64,000 bases of DNA from Aradus depressus (Eukaryota > Arthropoda > Insecta > Hemiptera > Aradidae). The notes beneath the pieces were generated by a model. That model saw nothing but the letters and a program-made list of their open reading frames with translations, ran no database searches and was not told the DNA's origin. Location: the NCBI GenBank assembly GCA_963662175.1, contig OY759214.1, positions 103,006,115 to 103,070,114 on the forward strand, given 5' to 3'. Both the position numbers and the translations under genes were made by a program. Below, one piece after another: positions 39,272 through 51,038 of the stretch. Position 1 is the stretch's first letter; each line of letters begins with the position of its first letter.

Positions 39272-40974
39272 GGGGAGACCGAGGCTAGTTGGCATAGTTT
39301 TTCTTTTTTTATTTTTATATTTTTTTCTGTTATCCTTTTGCGAATGTGAGCATTGCTGCCGACAGTTGAACTCCTTGGCTAGAAATTAATGAGGAAAACA
39401 TAATTTAAAATAGCGTTTTTTACTCGTAAAAATATGATTTAAGGAAGTGTTTCAACTAAGGTAAGTGCCAACTTACCCCACAATCGGTGTAAGTTGGCTT
39501 ACCTCCTGGGGCAAGTTGGCAGTGTGCTATTGATTTGAGCAATAATGTAGTTTTAATTTTTTATTTTCATATAAAAATGCGAAATTGTTACAAAATATTG
39601 TTCAATAGACAACAAACATTATTCACTGCCGAAAACTCCATAAAGAAAATCTACAAAAATACCAATAAGAACAAGGAGATTGTTACAGTTTCATATCCAC
39701 CAGGGCAGGGATGTTGGACCATCGTTCATTTGAATATAGTTCTCAAAATTGTGCTGGGTCGTACCAGATTGAGTCCTCGACTTCCGGCCATCTCCAAAAT
39801 TTGTGTTCTTTAACCATTGTGGAAATATATAACTCATTGCCATTCATGTCGACTATCTTCCCGGGATAATGCCGGGCACCATACACCACCATCACGAAGT
39901 CATTCACCTGATGTTGATTGGAATAATCCCTCTGAGCTACATTTCTATTATTCTCTTCTGGGTATAGTGGACACCGTAGGACCTGAAAACTCGCATTCGT
40001 CTTCAGTCTCTGTATCAACTTGCAGGCCCATGCTAACCTCACTGTCAGCATAGCTGATTAAATCTGACATGGCTTCTTCAGAATTCGTGCTTTCAAAATC
40101 CTTTTTTTTTTAAAATGTTTTTCCTTCTTTTTCTTGTCAATTGCAGCCCTTTTGCTCTCCTTTTCTGATGGAATCTTTCTTTTTAGCACGTTCAAGCGCC
40201 AATCCATCAGCACTGTCAGCAATATGTTTTCTTGATTTTTGGCAATACCTGGCTTAACTCCGTACAGGGATGCCAAATTCATCTCCTACTTCAGCTAGGC
40301 TTCTTCCTACTCTCAAGAGTGTGAGCATTTACAGCATTCCTTACTGTCTCAGAAGAATGCTTTGCTCGGTTAGTCTTCTTTTTGTAATTTCTCATTGCGA
40401 TCTACAACCAAACCATTTTGAAAAAAGGTTGTGAAAAAAAAGTCACTAACTTAATACTGAATAAATAACAAAATTCGTGTCTGGAAGTTGTGCTTTCATT
40501 CTCTACCCAGATAGATACCTACATTTTAAAAAACCGAGGTGCGGGGTAAGTTGGCATAGGTTACGTGCTCTATGCCAACTTGCCCCATGTCATCTATGCC
40601 AACTTGCCCCAACACGACTTTCGAGACAACATGGCTGCCTCACTCATCCACACAACTTTTACAAACGATTACTGAACATAGATGCAATCGCTATTGACCA
40701 CTCTATACAAAACAATTATTTGAAACGCCTCAATATATTCTAGGGCTTCAACAAACAACGAAAACTACAAGTGCGAAAAAAAAATTACCAGGTGAAAAAA
40801 CGGAATAACAGTTCCTTCACACTGGGTGCTTCCATCAGACTGAAATTATAGTGGAGGATGCAACTTATTGCCGTTGTTTGAATAGTCACTACAAAAGTGT
40901 TATGAAGTCCCTGTGGTGGAAACTAAAACCTGAATGCCAACGTACCTCTTTGGCCAACTAGCCCCGGTCTCCCC
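39272..40974 (-). mobile_element. pogo/Tigger-like DNA transposon, internally deleted
   Basis: A 1703-bp element flanked by TA on both sides. The terminal inverted repeats GGGGAGACCGRGGCTAGTTG(GC) match in 21 of 22 positions. Subterminal copies of a gccaacttgcccc motif occur inside both ends (39448-39520, 40540-40612). The minus strand retains the two ends of a transposase but not the DDE core. TA duplication and a psq-type N terminus are typical of pogo/Tigger elements in the Tc1/mariner group. Confidence 0.82.
39743..40405 (-). pseudogene. pogo-like transposase, N- and C-terminal remnants
   Basis: The N-terminal part at ~40395 begins MRNYKKKTNRAKHSSETVRN, which resembles the psq-type DNA-binding helix-turn-helix of pogo/Tigger/jerky transposases. 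A lysine-rich segment follows (40058-40282). The C-terminal part (39743-40051) carries VNDFVMVVYGARHYPGKIVD and FWRWPEVEDSIWY, found at the end of such transposases. The catalytic DDE domain between them is deleted, and stops and frame changes are present. The element therefore needs a transposase from elsewhere. Confidence 0.7.
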
Positions 40975-40976
40975 TA

Positions 40977-41456
40977 TATATTAATTTTTTCATTGAATAC
41001 TATTGATGTTGTGTAATATTGGTGAAATAAATCCCAATGAACTGTTACCTGTAATCGGTTAAGTTGGAGAAATCATCAATTAGGGGGAATTAGGTTCACT
41101 CTGACAATGACAAGAACATTTCAAGAGCGAGTCGGTCCTCGTGCGCTAAAGTTTCCATAGCTCTCACAATTTGTGCTAGAACAGCGAAACTAATTTTTGA
41201 GAAACCTTCCGATTGTTCCCCATATCTCAATCATCTTTTCAGAACTTTGTTATGAGTACATTCGAAAATAAGAGGATGGGCACTCATGCAAACGCGATTA
41301 TTCCAGTATAAAACTATAAAAGCGCATATCGTTGTTCAGATGTTTAAAAAAATAATAATTGACTATTTGGATGGAATAATCCTCAAATAGCATAAGCCAT
41401 TTTGTAATAATTATTACGGTTTGTGTTTTATTAATTAATACTAACCTACTTTCATC
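40977..41456. other. unassigned sequence
   Basis: AT-rich, no feature recognised. Confidence 0.5.
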
Positions 41457-41779
41457 ATAGTTAGTTATTGTGACTCATGCCCGGGCTTTAATTACGAGGA
41501 CATATCGACTACTACCAGAGCGCTCTTTCGTCGCTTTTGTGGACATGAGCCCGACACTACTATGAGAGTCCTAAATTTTGCCAATTTAAGTTTATTCAGC
41601 TAGGATAGGGGCCTTTAACGAATACCTAACATAGCACAAGCTCGGGACCATCGCTTCATCCTAAAGACGGCGTGTTCAAGGTTTCTTCACCTCCAAAATA
41701 AAAAATAGAAGGGCCTCAGCCGGGTTTTGAACCCACGATCTTGAGCTTAGTTACATTACCTCCGAGCTACCGGCACTCT
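41457..41779 (-). repeat. SINE-1 copy 3
   Basis: Reverse copy: the plus strand reads the 3' tail (tagttagttattgtgactcat), then the body and ends in GAGCTACCGGCAC, the reverse of the tRNA-like head. Box B-like GGTTCAAAACCC is altered. More diverged than copies 1 and 5. Confidence 0.8.
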
Positions 41780-42495
41780 CAGCTTACTTTCATCATAAAT
41801 AAGTATGACTGATCCCCATGGCAACAGCACAACTACAAAAGGAAAGCTCAGATCCCTACTGGAAGGCAATATATTTAAATACATTCTCTATACATATATT
41901 ACATGTTTTAACATAATTGAATTTTACACACAATAATTTAGTAGATAGAATATGTATGAAGAAAATTTTCAACAATATTGACACAGCTATTTTCGGTAGG
42001 GTACTTATCAACCTTTAATATTGCGCAAAGTTTCAGTTATATAGATTCAATACTTTCCAACATTTCGAGAGTGGGGGGGACTGACGTACAGACGTTTTAA
42101 TAACATCGTTACTAGGGGTTCGTATATTGTCTTCGACCTATGGAACCCTAGAAGCTTATCGCACATCTGAAGTCTGTTGGCCCAAAAAAAATTGCAATTT
42201 CTTGTAAGAACGTTGCCCGCATCAACCTGAATGTAACCTGCTTTGTGGAGTCACCTCTTTGTTTTAGTTGCAGGTTTTGTTGGAATGCTTATAAATAGAA
42301 ATAAAGTGTTTGACTCAATGAAGGATTATACTCTGAAAAAATCTGAGAAGGACTTTGTCAACCTGCTGGAACCTGAGGTGGGTATCGGTCAACTAATTGT
42401 TACGTCACAATTTACTTTAGGTATCGTACTCAGAATAAGTATAGCAAATATAAATTTTTAGTGTTATATAGGTGGAACGAGAAACCATATTGTAT
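41780..42495. other. unassigned sequence
   Basis: AT-rich, no feature recognised. Confidence 0.45.
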
Positions 42496-42635
42496 TCGGT
42501 CATGTGACAGTCGGTCAAAGGGTGATAAGTGGTATAATATAAGGTCTAGACACTACCAGAAATGTGTGGCAACATATCTGAAGATGATCGGGATGCTGTG
42601 GTTTCCAACGTTCATCTCTCTAGGCGGAGAAAAGT
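42496..42635 (+). repeat. 140-bp repeat, second copy
   Basis: Same 140-bp segment that interrupts LTR-3 gag at 25354-25493, here in non-coding DNA. It begins tcggtcatgtgacag and ends ggcggagaaaagt. The open reading frame through it is carried over between copies but no gene is evident. Confidence 0.75.
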
Positions 42636-42702
42636 GCAACAATTGTGAAGTTGCCTCCTTCCTAATTAGTAGATGAGTCCAGTTATACCAATTACTTGGT
42701 AT

Positions 42703-43234
42703 CAGTCACTATAAACATTCAATCAACCACTCATAGTGGTCAGTCACTATAAACATTCAATCAACCACTGATAGTGGTCAGTTACTATAAACATTCAATC
42801 AACCACTCATAGTGGTCAGTCACTATAAACATTCAATCAACCACTGATAGTGGTCAGTCATTATAAACATTCAATCAACCACTGATAGTGGTCAGTCATT
42901 ATAAACATTCAATCAACCACTCATAGTGGTCAGTCACTATAAACATTCAATCAACCACTCATAGTGGTCAGTCACTATAAACATTCAATCAACCACTGAT
43001 AGTGGTCAGTCATTATAAACATTCAATCAACCACTCATAGTGGTCAGTCATTATAAACATTCAATCAACCACTCATAGTGGTCAGTCACTATAAACATTC
43101 AATCAACCACTGATAGTGGTCAGTCATTATAAACATTCAATCAACCACTCATAGTGGTCAGTCACTATAAACATTCAATCAACCACTCATAGTGGTCAGT
43201 CACTATAAACATTCAATCAACCACTCATAGTGGT
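42703..43234. repeat. 38-bp satellite, 14 exact-length units with a hairpin core
   Basis: Fourteen units of exactly 38 bp: CAGTCACTATAAACATTCAA then TCAACCACTSATAGTGGT. Each contains ACCACT-S-ATAGTGGT, an inverted repeat with a three-base loop. Two positions vary between units (cac/cat in the first part, S = C or G at the hairpin centre). No spacers, so not CRISPR-like. A truncated 15th unit starts at 43235. Confidence 0.95.
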
Positions 43235-43568
43235 CAGTCATTATAATCAACCACCAAAGTCCTTCTCTCTTCTAACAAAAATAACAGTTTAAAAATAAAT
43301 TAGAGTCGTGACTCGTACTTTGAACGGTCAACACGTATTACAAGTCGCTCTGTTAAAAAAAGTATCTTATATAGTTTTTTTTTTTTTGGTTAAATGTTTG
43401 TTGTCATTGTTATTTCTGTTTGTTTTTCTTAATCATGACAAGTTTTTTTTGTTTATCGTGAGTACATTTCAACATTCATATTTTATTTTGGAGTGTTTTC
43501 GTCTTTGGAGGTTTTGCAAGTTGGTTCCTGCCAAGCATGGAGAAAATTAGGCAGTAAGTGCGTAAATA
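43235..43568. other. unassigned sequence
   Basis: AT-rich, no feature recognised. Confidence 0.5.
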
Positions 43569-43639
43569 CTGTGGTCTAGTGGACAGCCCTTCAATCAGAT
43601 ATTCTCCGGGACTGAGTTCGATACTCGTCACGACCATAG
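43569..43639 (+). other. tRNA-like sequence, 71 nt (pseudo-tRNA or SINE head)
   Basis: The ends CTGTGGTC and GACCATAG can pair over eight positions, one of them G-U. GTCTAGTGG resembles box A and GAGTTCGATACTC resembles box B with its T-loop. The middle does not give a clear anticodon stem. I take it for a tRNA-derived repeat head rather than a working tRNA gene. Confidence 0.4.
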
Positions 43640-43762
43640 GTTTTATATTAATTTTTTTTTAAATTACTATTATTTAAATTTTTTTTTTTTTTAAATAATA
43701 ATAACATTTATTTGGACCAGCAAAAAAAAAGGTGCTATACACAAATATATAAAATAAAGGAT

Positions 43763-44761
43763 TTAAAATAGAAAGTCCTGGTACAGTCTTTGTTTGAGTC
43801 GCCTCCCAGGAGTAGGCGCTCCTAGACTGTAGTGTACAGCCCCGAAACAATGCACAAGGGCTTCGTGGTGGTTCTTCACTAGTTTCTCGATGTGAGCTGC
43901 AAAAAGAGGAACACCCAATTCTTCGTGGATTTTGTGATTCCTGACAAACCAGGGTGCGTTTGTTGCTATTCGGAGTACCTTATTCTGAAATGTTTGTAGT
44001 CGTTTCACGTTAGTGTTGCTGGAACCGATCCAGACTGGACAGGCGTATGTTAGAAGTGGAAGTAGGAGTGTCTTGTATAGCAGAATAGTACATGTGTGTT
44101 TAAGTGGCGTGTTTCTGTTTATGAGAGGGTAGAGGGTGTTAAGTCGTGAATATGCTAGCTGTAGTTTTCTGTTAATGTGTAGTTTCCATGTGAGTCATGT
44201 ATCCAAAAGTACTCCAAGATAGCGCTCACCCTGGTCCTTGGAGTTCCGGAGGTCATCAATTTGCAGCTGACGTTGTTCCTCTATGGAGAATCTGCGGAGA
44301 GCGAAGATTTTAGCTTCAGTCTTCCCTACATTGAGTTGGAGTCTCCATTTCGAAAACCAGAGGGAAACTTCTGTCAGGGCTTCCTGGAGCTGTTCAATGG
44401 CGACGGAGAGGACACTATGCTGACATGCGATCATTGTATCATCTGCATACGTGGCTAATATCGCAGTGGGAGTTTCGGGGATGTCTTGTGTGTACAAATT
44501 AAAAAGGAGGGGGCTCAGAATAGCACCTTGAGGGACCCCAGCTGTAATCCTTCTCTTGGTGCTCAGTGCGTTACTGACTCTCACCTGGAACGTCCTGTTA
44601 TGGAGAAAAGAGGATATAATATCAACTATGTACTTGGGTGCATTCTTTAGTTTGTACAACAGCCCCTGATGCCAAACGGTATCAAAGGCTGCGGCTACAT
44701 CCAAGAATACGGCGGTGGTATACTTCTTCGCCTCGAAGCCGTGGACAATCGTTTCGGTCAC
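43763..44761 (-). pseudogene. NL-F ORF2, RT and C-terminal part
   Basis: Frame 44195-44761 holds the RT core: AAAFDTVWHQGLLYKLK, AGVPQGAILSPLLFNLYTQ, catalytic TYADDTMIACQH, and WFSKWRLQLNVGKTEAK. The last part (43763-44008) reads QTFQNKVLRIATNAPWFVRN, the usual jockey C-terminal motif. The pieces are separated by frame changes near 44200 and 44020. No RNase H. Confidence 0.87.
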
Positions 44762-46426
44762 CCGTTGTAGCTGCTACACCGCAAAATGTTTGGCTTTGAA
44801 GCCAAACTGGTGGGACGGTATGGTGTCTTCCACGTACCGAGTAAGCCTTTTGGATATTATCTTTTCAAAAACCTTGGACAATGAATTTAGAAGGCTTATC
44901 GGCCTATAACTGTTGGGGTCTTGTTTTGGCTTGCCCTGCTTATGAAAGACAACCACGAGTGCATTCTTCCAAGCTTCAGGGAAGTATCCTCTCCTTAAGC
45001 AGCCATTGAACAGCCCTGTAAGATAAGTGATGCTTCTTGGAGGCAGGTTCTTGAGGACGATGTTGAGGATGAGGTCTTCACCAGGGGCCTTCTTGTTGGG
45101 GAGTCTCTGAATGTACAGTGTAATTTCAGACGGGTTTGTGTACTGTATGTGTGGTTCTGCGGTGTGGAGTGGGGTGGAAAGAAATTCGTGGACTGTGTGG
45201 AGTGTTTCGTGATCTTGTGTGTCATGGGGTTTCTGAATTTCTGTTCAAGGTGCTGAGCCACTAGCTCACTCTTGTCCTTGTCTGTTGTCACAGTATTCTG
45301 TCCGTGTGTCAGGGGCGGGAGGCCGGGATCTTGTCTGAGGAGGCGTCGTTTTCGAGTAAAATCGCTGGTGTATTGTCGGTATCTGATGATTCTGTCATTG
45401 TCCAGTTCCCATCGTATTTGTCTCGTCAGTCGGTTCAGCTCTCGCTTCTCTTGTGAGCCGCGTGTTCGTTGCCAGTGTTTACGGAGTGTATTTTTGTCGT
45501 GTATCATGTCAAGTATGCGTGTAGGGGTCTTATTTTGTCGGATGATGCGTTGATCCTTGTAGTGATTATGTGTTGAGTTGTGTACCGAGGTGTAAATAGC
45601 TTCAGCGAAATCTTTCAATGAGTCGTCTATGTCTTCAGTATTGTCGTAATGCAAAGGGATGTCTATGTTTTTCTCCATCTCCCATCTAAATGCTTCCCAG
45701 TCAATTTTCCCTTTTATGAGTCTTGGGAGATATTCTATCTGTTTAGGGTTCACTCTGAAGGTACATATGACTGGAAGATGGTCTGAGTCGAGTTCTGTCA
45801 GTGGTTCATGATAAAGGGGCAAAGTAAAATTTTGAACTAGTCCAATGTCCAAGATGTCTGGAAGGTATCTCTGTTGAGTAGGATAAAATGTCGGTTCTTC
45901 TGGTGCTGAGATCTGTACGCCTAAATTGTTAATTATGTTTAAGAGTCTTGTCCCGTTGTTGTTTGTCCGTCTACATCCCCAGATTGTATTTTTTGCTATT
46001 TGAGTCACCTAGTACTATGGTCGGCCCCCCAGTGAATATGTGTTCGAAGTCCGTCTGGTGTATTCTGATGCCTGGTCGGTGATATGCTGAAATTATGTTA
46101 AGTGTTCTGTTGTTGTTGAGTGTGAGTGTGGCCCCAACGGCTTCCAGCTGTTGGAGTGTGGGTAAGAGAAGCTGAGAGTGTACGAGGTTCTTTTTTATAC
46201 AAACAGCGACGCCTCCGAATCTGGTTTGTCTGTCTTGTCTGTATATGGTGTACCCTTTTAACTTGAGTTTGTCGGTATTATAGAGGTGAGTTTCTGTGAT
46301 ATAAATGATGTCGATGTTGTAGCGAGTTAGGAAGTCCGAGAGAATCGTTCGTCTGTTTTTTATACCGTCAGCGTTCCAGTTAAGGATGGATACATTTTGA
46401 AAAATATTTAAGTTAGGGTCCACCAT
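44762..46426 (-). pseudogene. NL-F ORF2, endonuclease to RT fingers
   Basis: Begins with the ATG at 46426 (VSILNWNADGIK). Endonuclease motifs are YITETHLYNTDK, VLGDSNSKKYNLG, PDILDIGLV and DSDHLPVICTF. The frame shifts near 45990, ahead of the NNGTRLLNI segment, and again near 45200. RT fingers follow (QDPNSYRPISLLNSLSKVFE at 44774-44956). In VLGDSNSK the usual D-x-N-x-K motif is altered, one more sign of decay. Confidence 0.85.
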
Positions 46427-47815
46427 TGTTAAATGAAAATACTTGGGTGAGGAGGTTAGATAAAAATGACTTTATGATAGGGATGAATGGTTTGAGAATG
46501 GTGAGTATAGTGTTGGTGAGGTCAGTCATGTCGTTAGCTGGTTGGTTGTTTTGACTGCTGGGTAAGTTAGGTTGAGGTCGGGGTTTGAAGGGTCGGGGTC
46601 TACTTTGGTCGAACCAGCAGTTCGGTCCGTCCGGGGTCGGTTTTGGGGGTTGTCCTTTGGGTGGTATACTGGGGGTTACTGGGTCTGGAGGTTTAGGTTG
46701 TCTCTGTCTGGTAGTTCTGACTATGTAGGTCTTGTATGATGCACAACCTCTGTAGCTGGCTGGATGGTTGCCCTGGCAGTTGGCGCACTTGGGAGACTCT
46801 ATCTTCTTCTGTCTTGAGGGGCATGCTGTGAAGTGGTGATCTCCCCCGCACTTCACACACTTGGGGTCCAGTCGGCAAAAGTTTTTGGTATGTCCAAAAG
46901 ACTGACAGTGCACTGCACCGCTCTGCTGGAACGTCGGCGTGGCTCCACTTTGACGACTGTATAATAGAGCCGCGTCAGTTGGAATATGGCCTCTCCAGAT
47001 GTGTTGTTTTCCAGCTCAACTGCACAGAGAGGTGTGGGACGTCTGTCGTGGTTCAAGATGCGGGTCACTTTTATAATAGGATAAGTCGGGGTCAGTTCGT
47101 CGGTTATTTCTGTCTCTGTTAGTGAGTAAGGAACTCCCCGTATAATTACGGAGAGTTTCCTGTCCTCGGGGTTAACGAAGGTGTAGTATTTTACTTTGTT
47201 GTCGTCATAAAATTTTGTCACCTTGCGGTAGTCATCAGTCGTTGTGAGGCTGATCTTAATTTTCTTGTTGCACTGTTTGGTTTCAAAATATGAACAAATC
47301 AAACTTTTCAACTCGGTAATAACCAGTTGATAGTTATCAGTCTCACAAAGAAAGATAGGAGGGATCTTGGTCAGTCTGTTAGGGGTAGTCTGTGCGTCCG
47401 GTTTTGTCGGTTGTGTTGTCTCCTGTTCGTCCTGGAGAGTGAGCAGTGGCTCATACCGATTGTGTGTTGGTGTAGGTGTGGGTTTGATATGTAGAGTGTA
47501 TCTGTTTTGCTTTAGTTGAGGCTCCTGGGAGGTGGCTCTGTTAACAGAGGTCACTTGGCTAGCGTCTACTAACATCGATTAGTCTGAAATGAGCTGCCTT
47601 TTGGCAGGTAAGAATGAAATAGGCATCTCACCTGTCTCCGCTGGATGTCCACTGTCCATATTCGTAATATCACCTTGTCTGCTGGTTAGGTTAGAATACG
47701 GAATATCAAAGTTATTGCACTTTTCTGGCTTCGAAACATTGGGTTTCATCCTCACTCGAAGAGAGGGTGAACCACTAAGTGTCTTTGACACTTTTTTTGT
47801 ATTATTAAACTTCAA
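46413..47815 (-). pseudogene. NL-F ORF1: Gag-like protein
   Basis: A frame from the ATG at 47815 is interrupted by TAA at 47579-47581 and goes on directly in the same frame (MLVDASQVTSV). It carries a PRE/C2HC-type domain of jockey ORF1 proteins (KYYTFVNPEDRKLSVIIRGV, PLCAVELENN). A frameshift near 46905 precedes the knuckles FGHTKNFCRLDPKCVKCGGD and CANCQGNHPASYRGC. It ends at 46413. Such proteins bind the element RNA. Confidence 0.8.
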
Positions 47816-47956
47816 AAAATATGAAAAAAATTAATATTAAAGGCTAACAAAATGTTATACCTGTTTAACTTTTAATAGCTAAAACAGCTGTATTATTTTA
47901 AATTAGATATATGTATTTATTTAATATGAACATTTTTAAATGTCTCTGTCTGACCT

Positions 47957-48149
47957 GAGTTCTTCAATGGGTGATATAATCATAATATTTTTATCTATTT
48001 CTTCCTCTCCTTTCCATCCTTAACTTGAGAATGGCTGAAAACTGTTAAATTAGAACCCTTCAATGGGTGATATAATCATAATATTTTTATCTATTTCTTC
48101 CTCTCCTTTCCATCCTTAACTCGGGAATGGCTGAAAACTGTTAACTTAG
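47957..48149. repeat. 96-bp tandem repeat, left block (two units)
   Basis: Units at 47957-48052 and 48053-48149. Each contains ttcaatgggtgatataatca, tccatccttaactcg or a variant, and gaatggctgaaaactgtta. The array continues at 57648 beyond the inserted LTR-1. The last bases TTAG are the target-site duplication of LTR-1. Confidence 0.92.
48146..48149. repeat. target-site duplication of LTR-1 copy 2 (left)
   Basis: TTAG, repeated at 57648-57651. The unoccupied site gttaacttagaaccc can be seen in the neighbouring array unit. Confidence 0.88.
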
Positions 48150-48943
48150 TGTGATAATTACTTTTTTCTACTACCACATTTCCTGTTGAAATTTGATCTC
48201 TTTTCTTTATTTAAATTTTGATTTCTACAGTAGTTTTTCGAAAATTGCCCTAAAAAAAATATTATCAATAATTTAAGACGTGCAATTTTTAAGAAAGTAC
48301 ACGTATACAACAAAAAATTCGATTAAACAAACTTTACACTTGGATTCACAAATAGATACCAATTTTTAATAATTTTAAATAATATTAATTTCTAATCCAA
48401 AGGTTTTTCAAATGATACTACTACTGGGCCAACAGGGAAGATGAATAGAATAGAATTTGAAGAGGACAAATAATTGGGTTATTATCTATATTTACATATT
48501 TAAATTAAAAAAAAAAAAACTTAACATTTGAACAAACAAAACAAAAATTTACAATGGAACAAAATCATTAAATTAATACTTAAAAAACTATTTCTTTTTT
48601 TTATTTGGGCATATTGAAAAATATATATAAATCAAATGTACCTTTTTTTCAAGTTTCTACCAAATATCATCTCAACTTCACCCCAGTCACCTTTCATCTA
48701 ATTGTTCAACTTCATTTTTATTTAAAACATATCAATTCACAGTGCACCGTTTAAGAACTAGCTCACGACTCGACTCCACTCTCGACTCTCCCTCATTTGT
48801 TTCACAGCTGTTTTATATCTTTTCTTGTTTGTTTTTTTAAACACCTTGATATATATATATATAATATATATATACCTATATTAGATTATAATAAAAAAAA
48901 TTACTTTTTATTCATAAAAAAATGTTCCGTAGTGTACATCACA
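48150..48943 (-). repeat. LTR-1 3' LTR, copy 2
   Basis: 794 bp, TGTGAT...ATCACA on the minus strand. Nearly identical to the first 705 bp and last 84 bp of the split LTR at 52361-57647. Confidence 0.92.
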
Positions 48944-48963
48944 TTTGCCTTTTCCTTCTTTTT
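48944..48963 (-). other. LTR-1 polypurine tract, copy 2
   Basis: AAAAGAAGGAAAAGGCAAA on the minus strand, directly before TGTGATG of the LTR. Confidence 0.85.
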
Positions 48964-49782
48964 AAAAACAAATGTTTGTTCACAAATTTTTTTTTTTTTT
49001 TTTTTATATAAGTTCTTTCAGATTCAATTTCTTCCTATACACAGGTTGATTAGCTTCTTCCTCGAATCCACATGATAAGCTTCCTCCTTCAATACACAGA
49101 TGGATTAACGTCTTCCTCCAATACACAGGTAGATTAGCTTCCTCCTCGAACGCACATGTTGGCTGGCTCCTTGGTGTCTTCAACTCATTGCTCAACGATG
49201 TATCGAAGTCTCTCTCTCACTTACACTCACTGATTTATTTTTTATATGCCCAATTCGACGCTCTTTTTATATATATGCCCATTTTTTTTTTTTATAATTA
49301 CTATTTACAATTATTGAACTTATATATGTACGTACTTAATTCCTAATTAACAAAAACAAATCTTAATCTAAAAGTTTACAATTAATCCTTAACCTAAAAA
49401 AAAATGTTATCTTAAAATTATAAAATTTGGAACTAATTGAACATCAAAAAAAATAACATAATACTAAATTTTTTTTTACATATTTACAGGTTCAGTCATA
49501 GTCGTGAAATTAAGTTCGGAAATAATCAAGTTGGATGCAGATTTAAGAAATTGCCAATTATTTTACTTTCCGCCTTTACCATCAATATACAATTGTATGT
49601 ATTCAAAATAATTATATAAAAAGATTGTATATAAAAAAATTTACTTGAAATAAAAATTAAATAAATCCTTCTTTATTTACTTCATCACACTTCCAAAATA
49701 TATCATAGCAATGAAAATTAGGCCTCACGCCGGGTAATAAGAAATACAAATTTAATTTATTTAATATATATAATACCTACTT

Positions 49783-49822
<40 letters not shown>

Positions 49823-51038
49823 AGGTATAAAATTCTTTGAGACGTCCTTCATACTTCCTAACTAAAAAAAAATGTATCACATATTTTTTACTTCAACTTC
49901 CTTCTCTACTAATAACTCCCTAATAATAATAACTTCATCGTCGACGTAGCAAAAATACGGTTCCTCCTATCTCAGGTAGGCAACCAACACTACATCATAA
50001 ATCTCCTATATATATCGCTAGTTCTTTCTAGTCGACACAAAAAAAAATCATCTCTCGCAGATCAAAAAAATATAAATCTCCAATTAATCACTAGCTCTTA
50101 CTAGGATTAAAAAAATAATTTCTCCCAAAACAAATCTATATAATCCCGACGTCTAAAAGAATGTCATCAGCAATTTAATTTCAAACTTCTCTAATTAATA
50201 TTACCCTTCGTTTGTTCCTATTCCTAAAGTTATATAATGTGCTCCTACAACTCTTCTCATTCTCATCTACTCTTCCTACATAAAAAAATTTACGTAGAAA
50301 AACATGTTACTTAAAGTAATAAATGAAATTGTCTAAATAATAGAATTTATAATAACAAAAACTTAATAACCTATGCATACATACAATTTATATAATATAT
50401 TATCCTTCCAAGGCTTCTATACATTTTCGTTCGTCTTTCTAATTTATAATATTATTATGATTTAGTCACGTCCGGTATCCTAGCTGAACAGTTCCGAAAC
50501 AGAAAATCTGTCCTTTTGACTCGGCTTCAGGAAGTTCGTCATGTCTCCAAAGAGATCTAGGCATCTCTCAGCCTGCTGATTTATCTTTTTAACATTTCGT
50601 AATAAAAAAATCTATCTTCTTCTATATTATGTTCGTTCAAAATCAGCTGTATGAATATGTTTTAATTTTCAATAATCATTATTAATAAGTAACTTCTAAA
50701 TAAAGAACTTTCACATATTACATTTGGGTGACTAATCCTTAAATATAATTCTCAGATAATTTTATACTGATCCTAACATATAATCTAATCCTAAAAAAAA
50801 ATATAATTCCTAATTAATTTAAACGCAGAACTATACCAAAATTCATTCATACTCTTCATGTACCAAAATTCTCTCATTCAAAAAATAAATTTATCATCCA
50901 TACTATTATATTAGTCTAATGTCACTTCGTCATATTTTAAATTAATCCTAATTCTGTCATGTTAGTCTGTCAGTCATTTCCCCAAACTCATCCGAGTTGC
51001 AAAAAAAATATGTTCACCATAAAAAGTGGCTAATGCAA
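48964..51038 (-). other. LTR-1 internal non-coding region
   Basis: About 2.1 kb, very AT-rich. It contains the 36-bp repeats (49030-49165), a run of 38 T at 49784-49821 and no ORF of note. Pol would be expected here in an autonomous element. Confidence 0.7.

Larger units (their letters stand above)
43690..47830 (-). mobile_element. NL-F, decayed jockey-type non-LTR retrotransposon
   Basis: Minus-strand element with ORF1 (47815 to 46413), ORF2 endonuclease, RT and C-terminal part, and an A-rich 3' end near 43690 (T-rich on the plus strand). ORF1 and ORF2 overlap by 14 bp, as in NL-E. Protein similarity to NL-E is clear, but the two are distinct families. Frame breaks occur in every part. No target-site duplication was found. 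Confidence 0.83.

Noticed and set aside
1..49250. The inverted pair 1-1122 and 48150-49250 as terminal inverted repeats of a 49-kb giant transposon
   Set aside because: Each arm has a polypurine tract next to an LTR with TGTGAT/ATCACA ends, and a third direct copy at 52361 completes an LTR element with TTAG duplications. They are separate LTR-1 copies in opposite orientation.
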